Below are positions 23,296 through 34,485 of a stretch of 64,000 nucleotides of DNA, piece after piece. Within the stretch, counting starts at the first letter, position 1. Each line of letters starts with the position of its first letter. The notes beneath the pieces were generated by a model. That model saw nothing but the letters and a program-made list of their open reading frames with translations. It had not been told where the DNA came from and did not search any database. The position numbers were made by a program, and so were the translations under genes. This stretch comes from Tetradesmus obliquus (Eukaryota > Chlorophyta > Chlorophyceae > Sphaeropleales > Scenedesmaceae). The stretch covers positions 1,302,001 through 1,366,000 of the forward strand of contig CP126193.1 in the NCBI GenBank assembly GCA_030272155.1, in the 5' to 3' direction.

Positions 23296-25649
23296 TCAAG
23301 GCAGCTTAGCACCAGGCACCCGCATCTGCACAGCAATAATCCGCTTCTCATTCAGCGCATACAGCACCTTATCAGCAAAGACCAGGTTTGCCACCCCACC
23401 CTCAATCAAGACAGTGCCCAGGCGCTTCCCTGAGGGTGCAAAAACCTCAACCCCAGCACCTGTCCCAGTGTACACGTTGCCCTGCACATCCATCTTAATG
23501 CCATCTGGTAGGCCCGTCTCTGCAACAGCAAACGTCCTGCGGTTGCGCAGCGTGGGGAAGAAGCTGCCGCTCTTGCCAGATTTTGCGGTCTCCACGTCAA
23601 AGGCATAAATTGTCTGGGGGTTGGCAGGGTTGAATCCGCTGGGGCCAGTACCCTGCAGGCAGCAGCAGCAGCAGCATGGTGCGGTCAGTGCAGGTCATGC
23701 AGCAGCAGTGCTGTGTGTAACCAGCAGCAGCGCTTGGTCCAAACCAAAGTGTCCAAAAGCACGCGACTGCCGCATCACAGGGCAGCAGTCCAGGTTGTCA
23801 GCACATCGCACCGCCCTGCATGCAAGGCGGCTGCCACGCACACGCTGAGGCGGCGGCAGCCGCATGCAACCTACAGCGCCTCTGCACTCACATCAGCCAT
23901 GCCGGTGTCGGTCACGTAAGCAGTCTTGTAGTCCGGCGAGAACGCCACGCCGTTTGGCTTCACAAAACCATCTGCTGCGACGCTAACAATCTTGCTGACG
24001 GTGTCGTAGGCGTACACGTAGTTGCCGAGCTGCGGCTGCAGTTTGAAGTTCTGCGCAAAGCCATACGGAGGATCCGTGAAGAACAGCGTCCGGCCATCCT
24101 TGAAAAACGCAATGTCATTCGGCGAGTTGAACTGCCGGCCGAGGTAGTTGTCCAGCAGCACCTCATGCTTGAGGGTCTTTAGGTTGAGCTTGTTGACTGC
24201 GCCAGGCTGCCAGTCGCCCTTGCCTTGGGTGAGCAGTGCAATGCTGTCGTCTGTGCCAGGGAGGTTTGTGGCTCCGTTGGACATTGGCAGGCTGTTGCCG
24301 AGAGACTCTGGCAGCTTGGTCACTGTGCCTGTTGAGATGTCCAAGGTGTTCAACTGCGAGGTGCAGCAGGGTGCACAGCGTGTGTGTCAGTCAGTGCAGC
24401 CGCATGGCAGCAGTGCGTCGTCAGCAACGGCAGCAGAAAGGCCAACCTATAGCAACATACGGCGGCGCTGCCTGCACAGTATGCATACTGCGACGCATGG
24501 GCTGGTGCTTGTTGTTGCAGGGTTGGGCCAGTTCTTCACAGAAGCGTTATGGTAACCCAGGAAACTTTCCCTGCTGCACCTGCAGTGTGACATAGCAGCA
24601 TGCACAACCACTTGCAACTCAGCTCTTGCAGCCCACCTCAATGAACTGGGTCACACCGCTAGTGTTGCCCAGCCGGTTGGACACAAAGAAGATCTGCAGC
24701 AGCAGCAGCAACAGGCGTATGTGCTGTCAGCTTGTGGATGCAGCTCACCATTTCATTGAAATTGAACAGAGTGCTTGCTGTTGTTTTGCACTTATGCTGC
24801 ATGCTCTACAGGCACAGCCATCTGCTCGTGCACTACGACGCGGCACCAGGCACACTGCAGGACCATGAATGCAAACGTGCGAACTCAACGGCTGCCTCAC
24901 TGCACTGCACACCCACTAGATCTGCTGCTACATCCTGCCGCTCTATGAGTAGTTGGCAGCACGCAGGCCAGCTCCCATTACACGTGGCAGTGCCGGCCCA
25001 CCTGCTTCAGAGCCGGCAGGTACACAGGGGCCTCGTGTGCAAAGGCGTAACTGGCCTCTGCTGCCACCCTGGGTGCTGCTGACGTGTCAACCAGCCCCAG
25101 GAAGGCATTGTCTGCAACAGCATAGCCGCAGCCCTTGAACTGGCTCAGTGGGCTGAAGTTGTTGGCAGCCCGCATTGAGCCTGCAGTGCAGCAAAGTGGC
25201 CAGGCAGTGCAAAGCAGCAGGTGCATTTGTAGGGCTGGGTTACTTTGCAGAGCTTGATGCTGGTTCGAATTCGTGATTCCTGTCATAAGGTGGCCCTCCT
25301 GCAGTCACACACAGGCTGGCTGCAGTGTAATGGGAGCTGCACTGATGGTAACTTCAACTGCATGTGTGCTGATGTGGAGGTAACTGTCTCTGCAGCAGGC
25401 TGGCATTACAGTCAGGCAGGCAGGCTGCCTGCAGAGAGTAACCACAGTGTGAGGCCAGGTGTGGCACATGGAAGGCTGTTGCGGTTATCAACCTCATACT
25501 TGTCATGCTTTAAACAGCAAGTCATGGTTTTGTAACACACCTGGGCCAAGCACAGCCAATGAGCTGTAGGAGCAGATGCCATTGGGCAGCGCAGCCTGTG
25601 CCCCAGCAGCACATAGTGCCAGGGCCACGATCACAACGAGGAGGCCCAT
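23296..25649 (-). CDS. Secreted SMP-30/gluconolactonase-like protein
   Basis: Five exons (25649-25541, 25180-25002, 24693-24637, 24353-23892, 23652-23296) join in phase to 387 residues. The start opens a clear signal peptide (MGLLVVIVALALCAAGAQA), so the product is secreted or lumenal. The six-bladed propeller family is shown by NSPNDIAFF (191-199), FFTDPPYG (206-213), KPNGVAFSPD (near 247-256) followed by AYVTDTG, and GLPDGIKMDVQGNVYTG near the C-terminus. In this family the Asn/Asp of the SPND, PNG and PDG motifs bind a divalent metal, and members hydrolyse sugar lactones or related esters. The exact substrate cannot be read from sequence. The acceptor of exon 3 lies at the end of a CTG run. 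The upstream 150 bases carry two perfect palindromes. Length is close to plant and fungal secreted members. Confidence 0.88.
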
Positions 25650-25735
25650 CTTTCCAGTAGTTCAGCCGGTATTATGTTCGTTAACTATTGGGTGGCACAG
25701 AAGATGCCCGGCTTTGACGAGAGAGGACAAAGTGA

Positions 25736-25747
25736 CCGTTCGAACGG
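25736..25747. promoter_or_regulatory. 12-bp perfect palindrome upstream of SMP-30 gene
   Basis: CCGTTCGAACGG is fully self-complementary and lies 87 bases before the start codon at 25649. It could be a dimeric factor site. No known factor is assigned. Confidence 0.35.
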
Positions 25748-25765
25748 AATTCCTGCTGCTGTTGA

Positions 25766-25782
25766 CACACCGGCGCGGTGTG
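25766..25782. promoter_or_regulatory. Perfect inverted repeat upstream of SMP-30 gene
   Basis: CACACCG-GCG-CGGTGTG has 7-base arms and lies 19 bases farther from the start codon than the palindrome at 25736-25747. Taken together they suggest a regulatory cluster; this is inference. Confidence 0.35.
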
Positions 25783-26515
25783 AAAGACCGGCAGCGATAT
25801 TGGGAACCGACACGGTGATGCTACAGTAGGTGTTGATGCTTATGAATGGGATGACGCAGAACTTGATCCTTTACTTGTACCCTTCTTTAAGTCCAACTTA
25901 ACATCACTCTGTCACAGTGTGATTGGGTTTTTTGGTCACACTTGGTCTGTCATCTCTTGAACCGCACTACCTTTCCTATGATTTCAATTTTTTTCTATGT
26001 TGATGTCAGCTGCCAACACCTACTGGTATAGGAAGGGGCGACACGCAAGTGAGCAGGGGAAGGTGGGTGGTGGTTGACCAGATTCATGGTGAAGAAGCAC
26101 GCATGCTCAACAGCATGCGGGCTAATCTACATAATCAAACCTGAGATGTTGTTCCAAAACACTGTTACAGGTTGACATGACTCCTCTCATGTGCATGGAT
26201 CCCAGCCAGTCACACGCAAACATGCGCATGTGACGGCACCAAGCACTGCCAGTACATGGCATGTATGTACTGCATGGTGTGTGCGTGTCGCCACCCTTTT
26301 CCGCCATGCCCGACGCGCTTGAGTGTCCACCGAGATGTTGCGTGATGTACGCAAGGTCTCCTTTGTCACGTGCAGCACAAGAGACAACCAGTTGCTTGCC
26401 AGCAGGCTGCCACTGACCGCCTGCCAATAGTACTACAAGGGCCCGTCAGAGCCCCACCCACGCACAGCATGCGAATGGCTGAATGCGCAAGTTGTGAAGG
26501 AGGCATTGGTGACTT

Positions 26516-29500
26516 TCATGCGCTGCTGTCTGCACCATAAGGCAGCAGTGGAGCCGCACCAGCATCTGACCCATTGGGTGATGCTGCGGCCTCTGCACCG
26601 GCACTGGCCCCTGCGCCGCGCGTGCCTGGCGCACCAGCGCCAGTACTAAGCGGCGTTAGCAGCTGTGCTCCGCGCCGCAGCAGCAGCCCGCGTCCTCCTG
26701 CAGGAGCAGCTGCAGCTGCATTATCAGGTGCTGACCTGGCGCCACTCCACAGGCCCTGCTGCTCAGTGGGGGACGCAGCAGCCTGCCTGCCTGCAGCATC
26801 CCTCAACAGCGACGAGTACTGCCCAGGCTGCCGCCTGACCTCGCCTGCAGCTTCTGTTACCACACTGCTGCTGCCGCCGCTGATGCGGTGCCCCACCCGT
26901 GGTGCCTCTGCCGATACAGGGTCAGGTGCTGCTGTGCCAGACTGGATCTGCCAGCTGGGGCTGGCTGCTGCTGTGCCAATGCTGAGCCTGCTGTCCCTGT
27001 CAGCGGTTGTCCTGCCGCTGGGCAGCGCCGCTGCGCTGCGGCCAGGGCTGCTGCCAAGCCTGCCAGCTCGGCTGAAGCGTGCAGGGCTGCCTCCAGCTGG
27101 GTCTGGAGGATGTGCATAAAAAGCGGGACGGTATGGCGCACGGCAGGATTGAAGTCAATAGCTTCCATTGATCGCAACATGAGCCCGTGCTGCTTGGTGT
27201 GAGAGGGTGCATGCTGCCAGCAGCACAATGATACATTACCCAAACTGCACATCATGACACATGTAGTACAACAGGAAAGATGAGTATACTGTCTTCTGCT
27301 GCTGCTGCCTGCATGTTTGCCCACCTGTGCTCTGCCAGTCTCCGCCGCCTGCGCTGCTGGCCCTCTCAGCACCACTCATGCTGCTGATGCTGCCTGCCAG
27401 GCTGCTGCTACGCCCCTCCCTGCCAGCGGCACCTCGCAGTGCATTCCTGCCAGGCGACAGCCTGCCAAATGCCGCCCTGCCACCGCTGCCGCTGCTGCTG
27501 TATCCACCTGCGCCGCCAGCGCCTCCATAGTCGCTGCTGCCGCGCGCTTCCAGCAGCTGCTGGTCCCTGTTGCTGCTGCCGTCTGCCAGCTGCTGCTGCA
27601 CTGCTGCCAGCCGAGCTGCCCTGCCCTCCCGTACCAGCCGCACGCCTTCGCTTTCAACCTCCTGCAAGCAGTAGCATCCAGTTGCTGTCTGATGAATTGC
27701 AGCAAAGCATACATAATCCGCACAGCTGTACAGCGCTGGAAGCAATGCTTTCAGAGAGTCTGCACATCTTGAATGCACCGCTGCAGTACCTGCAGAACAA
27801 GATGTGATCAAGCACGCCGCAAGCAGTATGAAGATGAATGGACAGGCACACAGATTCACACTGAACATGGGATGTAGTGTAACTTTGCCCTCACCTCGTC
27901 ATAAGTGGCAGCCACCTCCTTGTTGCGCCTCATCTTCTCCACAGTGTCCCGCAGCCGCTCAAGGCACACCCCCACGCTGTCACCGCCAGTCTGCTTCAGT
28001 TCCCCCAGCCCCCTCGCCAGCACATGCAGCCGCAGGCAAATCCTGCCGCCGGCACCTGCCAAGCCGCCAGCTGCTGCTGCTGCAGCTGCCATGGTGTTAG
28101 CCCCAGCAGCGCCGAAGCTCCTACACTGCATGCCTGGTGCAGCTGCTGCTGCGCCAGATATGCGCTCCACTGCCCTGGCACCTGTAATAGCAGCTGGTGT
28201 GTGGGTGCAGCTGGCGGTGCTGAGGCTGGCGCGCGTGCTGCTGCAGTCGCGGGTGTGCAGGTGCTGGCCCTGCTCGTAGCGCTGCTCCAGGTCTGTGATG
28301 AAGCTCTCATCCACCAGCTGCGGTGTGAGGCCAGTGAACCAGCCTGCAGACAATGTGAGCGCAGCAGGCATGCACGTCGGCAGGCTGCACCGATGTTGCT
28401 AGCAAGGCGACGACGCGCAGGGCTGGGTGTAAGAAGCAGTTTTCTGTTTGGCTTGAATGGCACATCCTTTCTTGCTCTGAATCGGCTGCACACGGAGGCA
28501 ACAGCTATGTGCTGCAGCTGCTTGCTTGAGGTTCTCGCCCTGCTTATGCGCTGCCACTCACTTGTGAGCTCCTGGCGGAAGCTGCTGCGCGCCTCCACTG
28601 CTGCCCACACGGGGCAGCTCACGTGGTGGCAGCCGGGCGTGTTGGGCAGCGTGCACAGGCTGTAGCCCACAAACTCATCCCTGCAGCAGCACAGCAGCAT
28701 GCAGGCCAGGTGCGTGCACTGTGTGCATGCCTGCCGCGCAGTCAATGCCAAGATGCTAAAGGCATACATGATGGCCTCTTGCTTGCGCGGCTGCGCAGGA
28801 TGCTTTTTCGCTCATCATGCAAGCTGCTGCGCCACTGCCTTCTCAGTTGCGCCTGACTGACTGGACCTTGTGACCCCAACGCCTCTCACCTGCCTAGCCA
28901 TATGCTGCGGTGGAACAGTTTGAACACAATCGCTGGCCAGTGCTGGCTGCTGGTGGTGGTCAGCGCTATGTCCAGCGGCGCCTCCCACACCACACCAGAC
29001 AGCCCACCATCCTCAGGCAGCAGCGGGCTGGAGGCATGTGTGCGGCCCTGCGAAGCAGCAGCAGCAGCAGCAGCAGCAGCAGAGAGGCTCTACTGCTTGC
29101 AGTCTGTGGCAAGATTTGGTATGGAGCCATGGAGATGGTCCTGCAAAGCCGACGACAGGCGTATGCTGCTGGCTGGCTGCTGCTGTCAAGGACTCCTGTC
29201 CCGCTAAGGACAAGCTCGAGCCACTGCAGGCATGCCAGAGGATTGCAGGCTGGACATTAAATAGGCAACAGTGTCGCCTACTGCTGTGTGCAGCTCCTGC
29301 AGTGCCTGCGCACCTTTGCCAGGCCCTTTGTAACAGCCCACAGCTGCTCATCATGCACCAGCTGCCACGTGCAGTACAGTGGCTCAGCGCCAAAGCCCAC
29401 AGCGCCAGTGATCTCGCCAATCACATGTATGTCTGCTGTGCCATCTTTGCGCCGGTGCCTGACCTGCCGCTGCTCGCCAGTCTGCAAGAGGGTGCAGAGA

Positions 29501-30126
29501 CAGCAGTGCAAGCGTAATTAGACGCCACCTGCCACTGCTAGTGGGCCTGACACCCTGAAACTGTTTGTCAGGCGAGGGTTGCAGGAAGCAGCAAACAGTC
29601 GTAACCTGCCCAAGGACAGCAACGGAAACCGCCACCAGTATTGTGTCTGCCACAGCATCATGCATCTTGAACTTTCTCACTTTGCGGGGTTGCTGCCTGA
29701 GAAGAGGGTGGCCATCCTTCAAGGCTGCAGGCTGCTGCTTCGATGACCCCAGCAGTTCTACAGTGCCACTTTGCTGCAGCTCTGCAGGCCTGTCGCCTGC
29801 CTGGTCAACGTGGCTGCCTCCCCTGCTGCTGTTGGGGCTGTCGGGAACTGGCGAGGGCGAGGCAGCAAACTGTGCTACCTCTGTTTCAGCGTCAGGTTGC
29901 TGCTGATGCTGCTGTTGTTCAATGGCTATTGGCTGTGATGCTGAGGCGACAGCTGCATCCCAAGGGCTTTGAAGATGCTGTGTGATGGGTGATGCAGTGT
30001 TTACAGGCGCTGCCACCCTGCAATCAGGCCTCAGGTGTCATCAAGCGATCAGGCTGGCAACAGCATTTGAAGGCGGGAAGGTACTGCAGTCCACTTGCTG
30101 CTTGCCCACCTCTCCCGCCTAGACAT
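26516..30126 (-). CDS. B9-domain protein of the ciliary transition zone
   Basis: Eight exons (30126-30110, 30017-29606, 29481-29314, 29047-28890, 28680-28562, 28343-27895, 27661-27325, 27102-26516) join in phase to 748 residues. The first coding exon is only 17 bases (MSRRE plus a split codon). The B9 domain, a C2-like fold found in B9D1, B9D2 and MKS1, starts near residue 157 with DIHVIGEITGAVGFG. It continues through LYCTWQLVHDEQLWAVTKGL, VWEAPLDIALTTTSSQHWP, GRDEFVGYSLCTLPNTPGCH and LTSWFTGLTPQLVDES. These proteins form the MKS complex at the ciliary gate. The N-terminal 140 residues and the region after about 400 are family-atypical: a charged helix (VCLERLRDTVEKMRRNKEVA) leads into a Ser/Gly/Arg-rich tail with SPGR motifs. 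Which of the three B9 subfamilies it belongs to is unresolved. An Ala/Ser insert interrupts the last strands. The last-exon frame is chosen by splice phase. Confidence 0.8.
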
Positions 30127-30578
30127 TAGAAGTTGTATCAAAATAATTTCATGCAACGTGACATCTAAGGCGTACTGCTGGCTTGCTGTCAACTGATACA
30201 CGCCAGTCAGCAAGCTTATGATCGTGCACAGCACTGAAACGTGATGCTCCCATTCATATCTAACAAGAATCAATGTTCTGCAAGATGGCATGGCGGGCGT
30301 CGAATCCGTATCATAGAGCAGAACAGTGTCACGCAAAACACCCGTTTGAGAACTGAGTGCTGATTTCGTTGCCTGCTGACGATTCGCTGCAATCGGTTTG
30401 TCTTTTTTGTCAAAGCCGTCAACTCAACATAAAGCATTACATCAGCAGAGGCGGCAGTACTCTGTGGTGCTTTCAGAGCTCCATCCAGTACTGCTGCTGA
30501 AGACTGCTTTTCTGAACATCAAGCACACACGCCTGTTTCCTGGATCTGCTTGCATCTTGGGTAGATTGAGCAATCAAT
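30127..30578. promoter_or_regulatory. Divergent promoter, B9 gene and UBLCP1
   Basis: Only 452 bases separate the two start codons, so the 5' leaders and promoters share this region. An AT-richer part lies at 30130-30440. No individual element is called. Confidence 0.45.
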
Positions 30579-33500
30579 ATGCCGCAAATAGTAGTGAAGT
30601 GGTCAGGCAAGGAGTACGAAGTAGAGCTACCGGAGAGCGATACAGTTGCCAACCTCAAGAGGGTGCTGCAGGAGAAAACAGCAGTGCGTTGCACCATGAC
30701 AGCAGCATAGCATGAACAATATTGCTGGTTGACCAGCAGATTGGCATGTCCATGTTGCCGGGTGATTGACCATTGGCAGTTGAGACAGTTGCAGCAGCAG
30801 CGCAGCACATGGCAATGGCACCAACTGTCCGTTTCATACACAACTGTTTGCATGGATCTCAACAGGCATGATCATGCACCACAATACATATGCCCATGCA
30901 CCTCGTATGCACCGGTGCCGTACAGTTCCAGCAGCATTTGCCCAGCAATACCCACAGCAGCATTTACTTCAAGCATGTGCCTGTACTGCCACCAGCAGCT
31001 GTTTGAGGTGGGATGCTGCTTGTCTTACTCTGCATGCATGTGCGCAGGTTGACCCCAAGCGGCAGAAGCTGCTGGGGCTTAAGACCAAGGATGGAAAGAT
31101 GGCAACAGACGAGGCAGCCATTGCTGACCTGGCAATCAAACCCAACACAAAGGTGCACAACTTGCAGCCTGCACAGCGAACTGGCAGCGTTTGTGAATGC
31201 CGTTCCTGCCAAATCACAACCGTGCCTGTAAATCAACATGCAGTTCATCAAGAAAGCAGTTCAGCGTCAAGCAATGCCGCTGCACAAGCAACAGGCAGCC
31301 CGCCCACCTCTTTCAAACCATCACACGCCTGCCTTATGTGGACAACTGCTGCAGGTGATGATGATGGGTCAGCCTGAGGCAGTGATCCAGCAGGCACATG
31401 CAGAGGCGCTGGCAGCGCCCGAGGTGCAGGACGACTTTGACATAGGCGCGGAGGAGGAGGCAGCGCTGCAGGTGCGGCTGTGCTGCCGCAGCGCTGAGCT
31501 GGCGGCATGTGCAGTGTGTGTTTCAACAGGTTGCAGCACATGTGCATCTTGTGGCACAGCAGCAGCAGAGGCCTAGCCAGGCATGATAGGTAGTGCAGTT
31601 GATGGTGAGCACACCATGCGCAGCACGTAATGCAGCGCAGACAGCACTGTCCGCGCCACTTGCATGCTGGCAGGCAGGTACGCAGGATGCCACTGACAGC
31701 CTAGCAAGCATGCATGCGGTCAGATGCAGAGCTGGGGTGTTGCCTACTGTTACAGGTCACCTGTTATACAGCTCATGAGGTGGCTGCTGCTGCTGCTGCT
31801 GCTGCTGCAGGTGAAGGACAAGCCTGAGGTGCAGGAGAAGCTGCAGCGGCGCATCGCCAGCACAGAGGTCAAGATCATGCACCCGCCACGGCCAGGTGTG
31901 CACTGGGCTGCAGCAATTGTTAGTGTGTGTTGCTTGCAGGCACTTAGTGACAAAATGGCAGTCTGCCATGTAGCCAAGCAAATGTGCCACACACCAAACA
32001 CCAACTTGTGCTTACTGGTGTGCTTAGCTGCTTGTTGGTTGCTGCTTACTGACGTGTTTGTGTGTGCATGGGGTGCGCGCCGGGGTGTGTGCAACCAGTC
32101 CAGCAAGACATGCCTGGCGCTGACATCAACTCCACGCTGTTCGACGTCAACAGCAGCGCTTGTGCGCCCGTTTATACGCTTGCACATGTCTGCCTGCATT
32201 TGCAGGCAAGAAGTGCCTGGTGCTGGACATTGACTATACAATGTTCGACCTCAACAGCACATGCTGCTGACACAGCGCTTGCGCCTGTATGTGTGTTTGT
32301 GTCTGCCTGCATTCGCAGGCAAGAAGTGCCTGGTGCTGGATATCGACTACACGCTGTTTGACCTCAACAGCAGCGCGGAGCGGCCTGACGAGCTGGCGCG
32401 GCCCTACCTGCACGAGTTCCTGTCCGCCTGCTATAAGTTCTACGACATCATCATCTGGTCAGCCACCAACATGAAGTGGGTGGAGGTGAGGCGGCACATT
32501 TCTGCTTGACGGCACAGCATACCAACGGTACTGCGTGTGGGCTGCCTTCTTCCTATCACATATTTGATGCATGTGCCTCCAAGCCTGGCAGCCAGGTAGG
32601 CAGGCAAGGGTCCCAGATCACCTCATGCTGTTCAACACATCGCATGCATGGTGCGTCCTGTGCCGCCTCATCTACGCCCTCAACCCTACACGCTGCACCC
32701 CGCAGGTCAAGATGCGTGAGCTGGGCTGCCTGAGCCACCCGCAGTACAAGTTTGTGTGCATGCTGGACCACAAGGTGAGCCGCAGCAGCAGCAGCAGCAG
32801 TGGCGGCAGCGGCAGCAGCATCACACGCGGCAGTGCAGCGTTGTGGGCCGCATCAACAGCAGCAAGGCAGCAGCATGGTTTAGACGGCCGGCAGGAGGTC
32901 AGCTGCCGCCCTGCCCACCTCAGCGCAGGCGCAGCAGCTTTTTGCACATGTGATTCAGCACACTCACTTTCAATACTAGTCAAACGCTGTGAGCTGGCTT
33001 GGGGAGTGTGTGCGTGATGGTCGCATGAATTGCTGTGCCATTTCGCTGCTGCTTGCTGCTGTCTGCTGCCACGTGCTGCAGGCCATGGTGACTGTGCAGA
33101 CAGAGAAGTATGGGGTGTTTGACTGCAAGCCACTGCAGGTGAGCTGCTTGGCGTCATTTGGTGTGTGGCAGTGCACCCTGCGCCACGTGCTGCTACTGCA
33201 CACACGTAACGCGCGTGCTGCCAGGTTGTGTGTGCGGCTGCATGCCTGTTGCGGGTCGGGCTGGCTTAAGCACATGCACGTGTCACGACTTTGCCTGCTG
33301 CGCCCTGCTGTGTGCCCAAACTGCTGCAGTTCATCTGGGCCAAGTTTGATGAGTATGATGAGGACAACACTGTCATGCTGGACGACCTACGGTGAGGCTG
33401 TGGCAGTGGTGTAAGGCTGCACAGCCTCACTTACTCAATGGCAGAGTTGTGCACCATTTGTATGAGAGCACATGCTGTGAAATCGCCAAACCTGGCAGCT

Positions 33501-33800
33501 CAGCCAATTCAAAACCAGCAACCACCCTATGACTGCTGCTGCTGCTGCCGCTGCTGCTGCTGCTGCCGCTGCTGCTGCTGCAGGCGCAACTTCATCATGA
33601 ACAAGCAGAACGGCCTGGTCATCCGCCCCTTCAAGAAGGCCCACCTCACGCGCCACCTGGACCAGGAGCTGCTGCATTTGATGCATTACCTCACACTGGT
33701 GGGCCAGCTGGACAAGCTGTCTGGGCTGGACCACAGGCGCTGGGAGCGATACCTGGCCAAGCACGGCGCACGCGCGCTGCAGAATGCTGCGCTGCAGTAG
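30579..33800 (+). CDS. UBLCP1: Ubiquitin-like domain CTD phosphatase (UBLCP1)
   Basis: Nine exons (30579-30683, 31048-31152, 31355-31471, 31811-31895, 32319-32485, 32706-32774, 33082-33138, 33330-33391, 33584-33800) join to 327 residues, close to the 318 of the human protein. Residues 1-80 form the ubiquitin-like domain ([41 protein letters not shown]). The HAD/FCP-type phosphatase follows: catalytic D145 and D147 in [19 protein letters not shown] (184-191), and the D253-D254 pair in VMLDDL, then [11 protein letters not shown] and the C-terminal [16 protein letters not shown]1 binds the 26S proteasome in the nucleus through its Ubl domain and dephosphorylates it. All catalytic residues are present, so it should be active. 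The acceptors of exons 4 and 9 end CTG repeats. Degenerate copies of the catalytic exon precede exon 5, and copies of the last exon follow the stop codon. Confidence 0.95.
32102..32318 (+). repeat. Two decayed copies of UBLCP1 catalytic exon start
   Basis: Each copy comprises the first ~60 bases of exon 5 plus the intron end before it. The copy at 32206-32318 has its own acceptor (TTTGCAG) and still reads [18 protein letters not shown], but runs into TGA at 32268. The copy at about 32102-32205 has a deletion and reads [12 protein letters not shown] in another frame, with the second catalytic Asp changed. The functional copy starts at 32319. Confidence 0.85.
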
Positions 33801-33845
33801 GTGAAGCGCAGGGTGACACTGGCGTAACACAGCCCTGCAGTGGGG

Positions 33846-33914
33846 CACAGGCGCTGGGAGCGCTACCTCGCTAAGTATGGCTGCCGCGCATTGCAGAATG
33901 CGGCGCTGCAGTAG
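33846..33914 (+). repeat. Second copy of UBLCP1 last-exon end
   Basis: The segment repeats the end of exon 9 from CACAGGCGCTGGGAGCG through the TAG at 33912, with scattered changes ([11 protein letters not shown] in the copy). It lies 46 bases past the real stop at 33800. It is not reached by the reading frame. Confidence 0.85.
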
Positions 33915-34070
33915 CGGCCGCGCACTGCCGGACGCGAGGCTGCAGTAGGGCTCAAGCTGGTTCCCGGGAACTGCAGTGTTGCAGCACTGCAGCGAGGCGC
34001 GAGGCGGCACTGCGTCATGCAGCACTGCAAAAGGGCGCAGTGGGATACTCCTAAGCGCAGACTGGTGGGC

Positions 34071-34178
34071 CAGCTGGACAAGCTGTCGGGGCTGGACCAC
34101 AGGGCTGGAGCACGGGCGCGGGGAGCGCTACCTCGCCAAGCACGGCGATGCGCACTGCAGGATGCGGTGCTGCTGTAG
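34071..34178 (+). repeat. Third, degraded copy of UBLCP1 last exon
   Basis: It starts farther upstream in the exon ([13 protein letters not shown]) and ends at the TAG at 34176. An insertion and frame shifts separate it from [11 protein letters not shown] still weaker fourth remnant can be seen at about 34441-34485 (GGCAAGCACA..CTGCAGAATGCAG). Confidence 0.75.
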
Positions 34179-34485
34179 GGCACACGTGCACTGCACATAA
34201 GTTGAAACTCCTGACCCAAGAACGGCGCATTTCACGTCACAGCGATCAGCAGGCCCTAAAGTCAGCAGCTGCTGTGGGCTGCTGATCTGCAACTGGCAGC
34301 TGCTGTAGTGTGTGTATGCAGGCGCGTGTGGCGTGCACGCTGCATAATTGTGTTGCTGCGGCAGCTGCTGCAGCTGGCATTCTGGTGGCAGCTCCAGCGA
34401 GGGTTGGTGCAGCTTGTTGAGGTAGGGTGCCTGCTGCTGGCTAGGCAAGCACACAGCGTCCTGCAGAATGCAGCAATGCAGCCGT

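Larger units (their letters stand above)
25650..26515. other. Intergenic
   Basis: The left ~150 bases are the likely promoter of the SMP-30-like gene. The rest is 3' flank of the B9-domain gene. No coding region is supported. Confidence 0.5.

Noticed and set aside
26857-27375. Alternative frame (MEAIDFNPAVRHTVPLFM) overlapping the last B9 exon
   Set aside because: It looks plausible as protein but no splice junction brings it in phase with the upstream exon. The chosen frame joins at 27325/27102 exactly and keeps the Ser/Gly/Arg composition.
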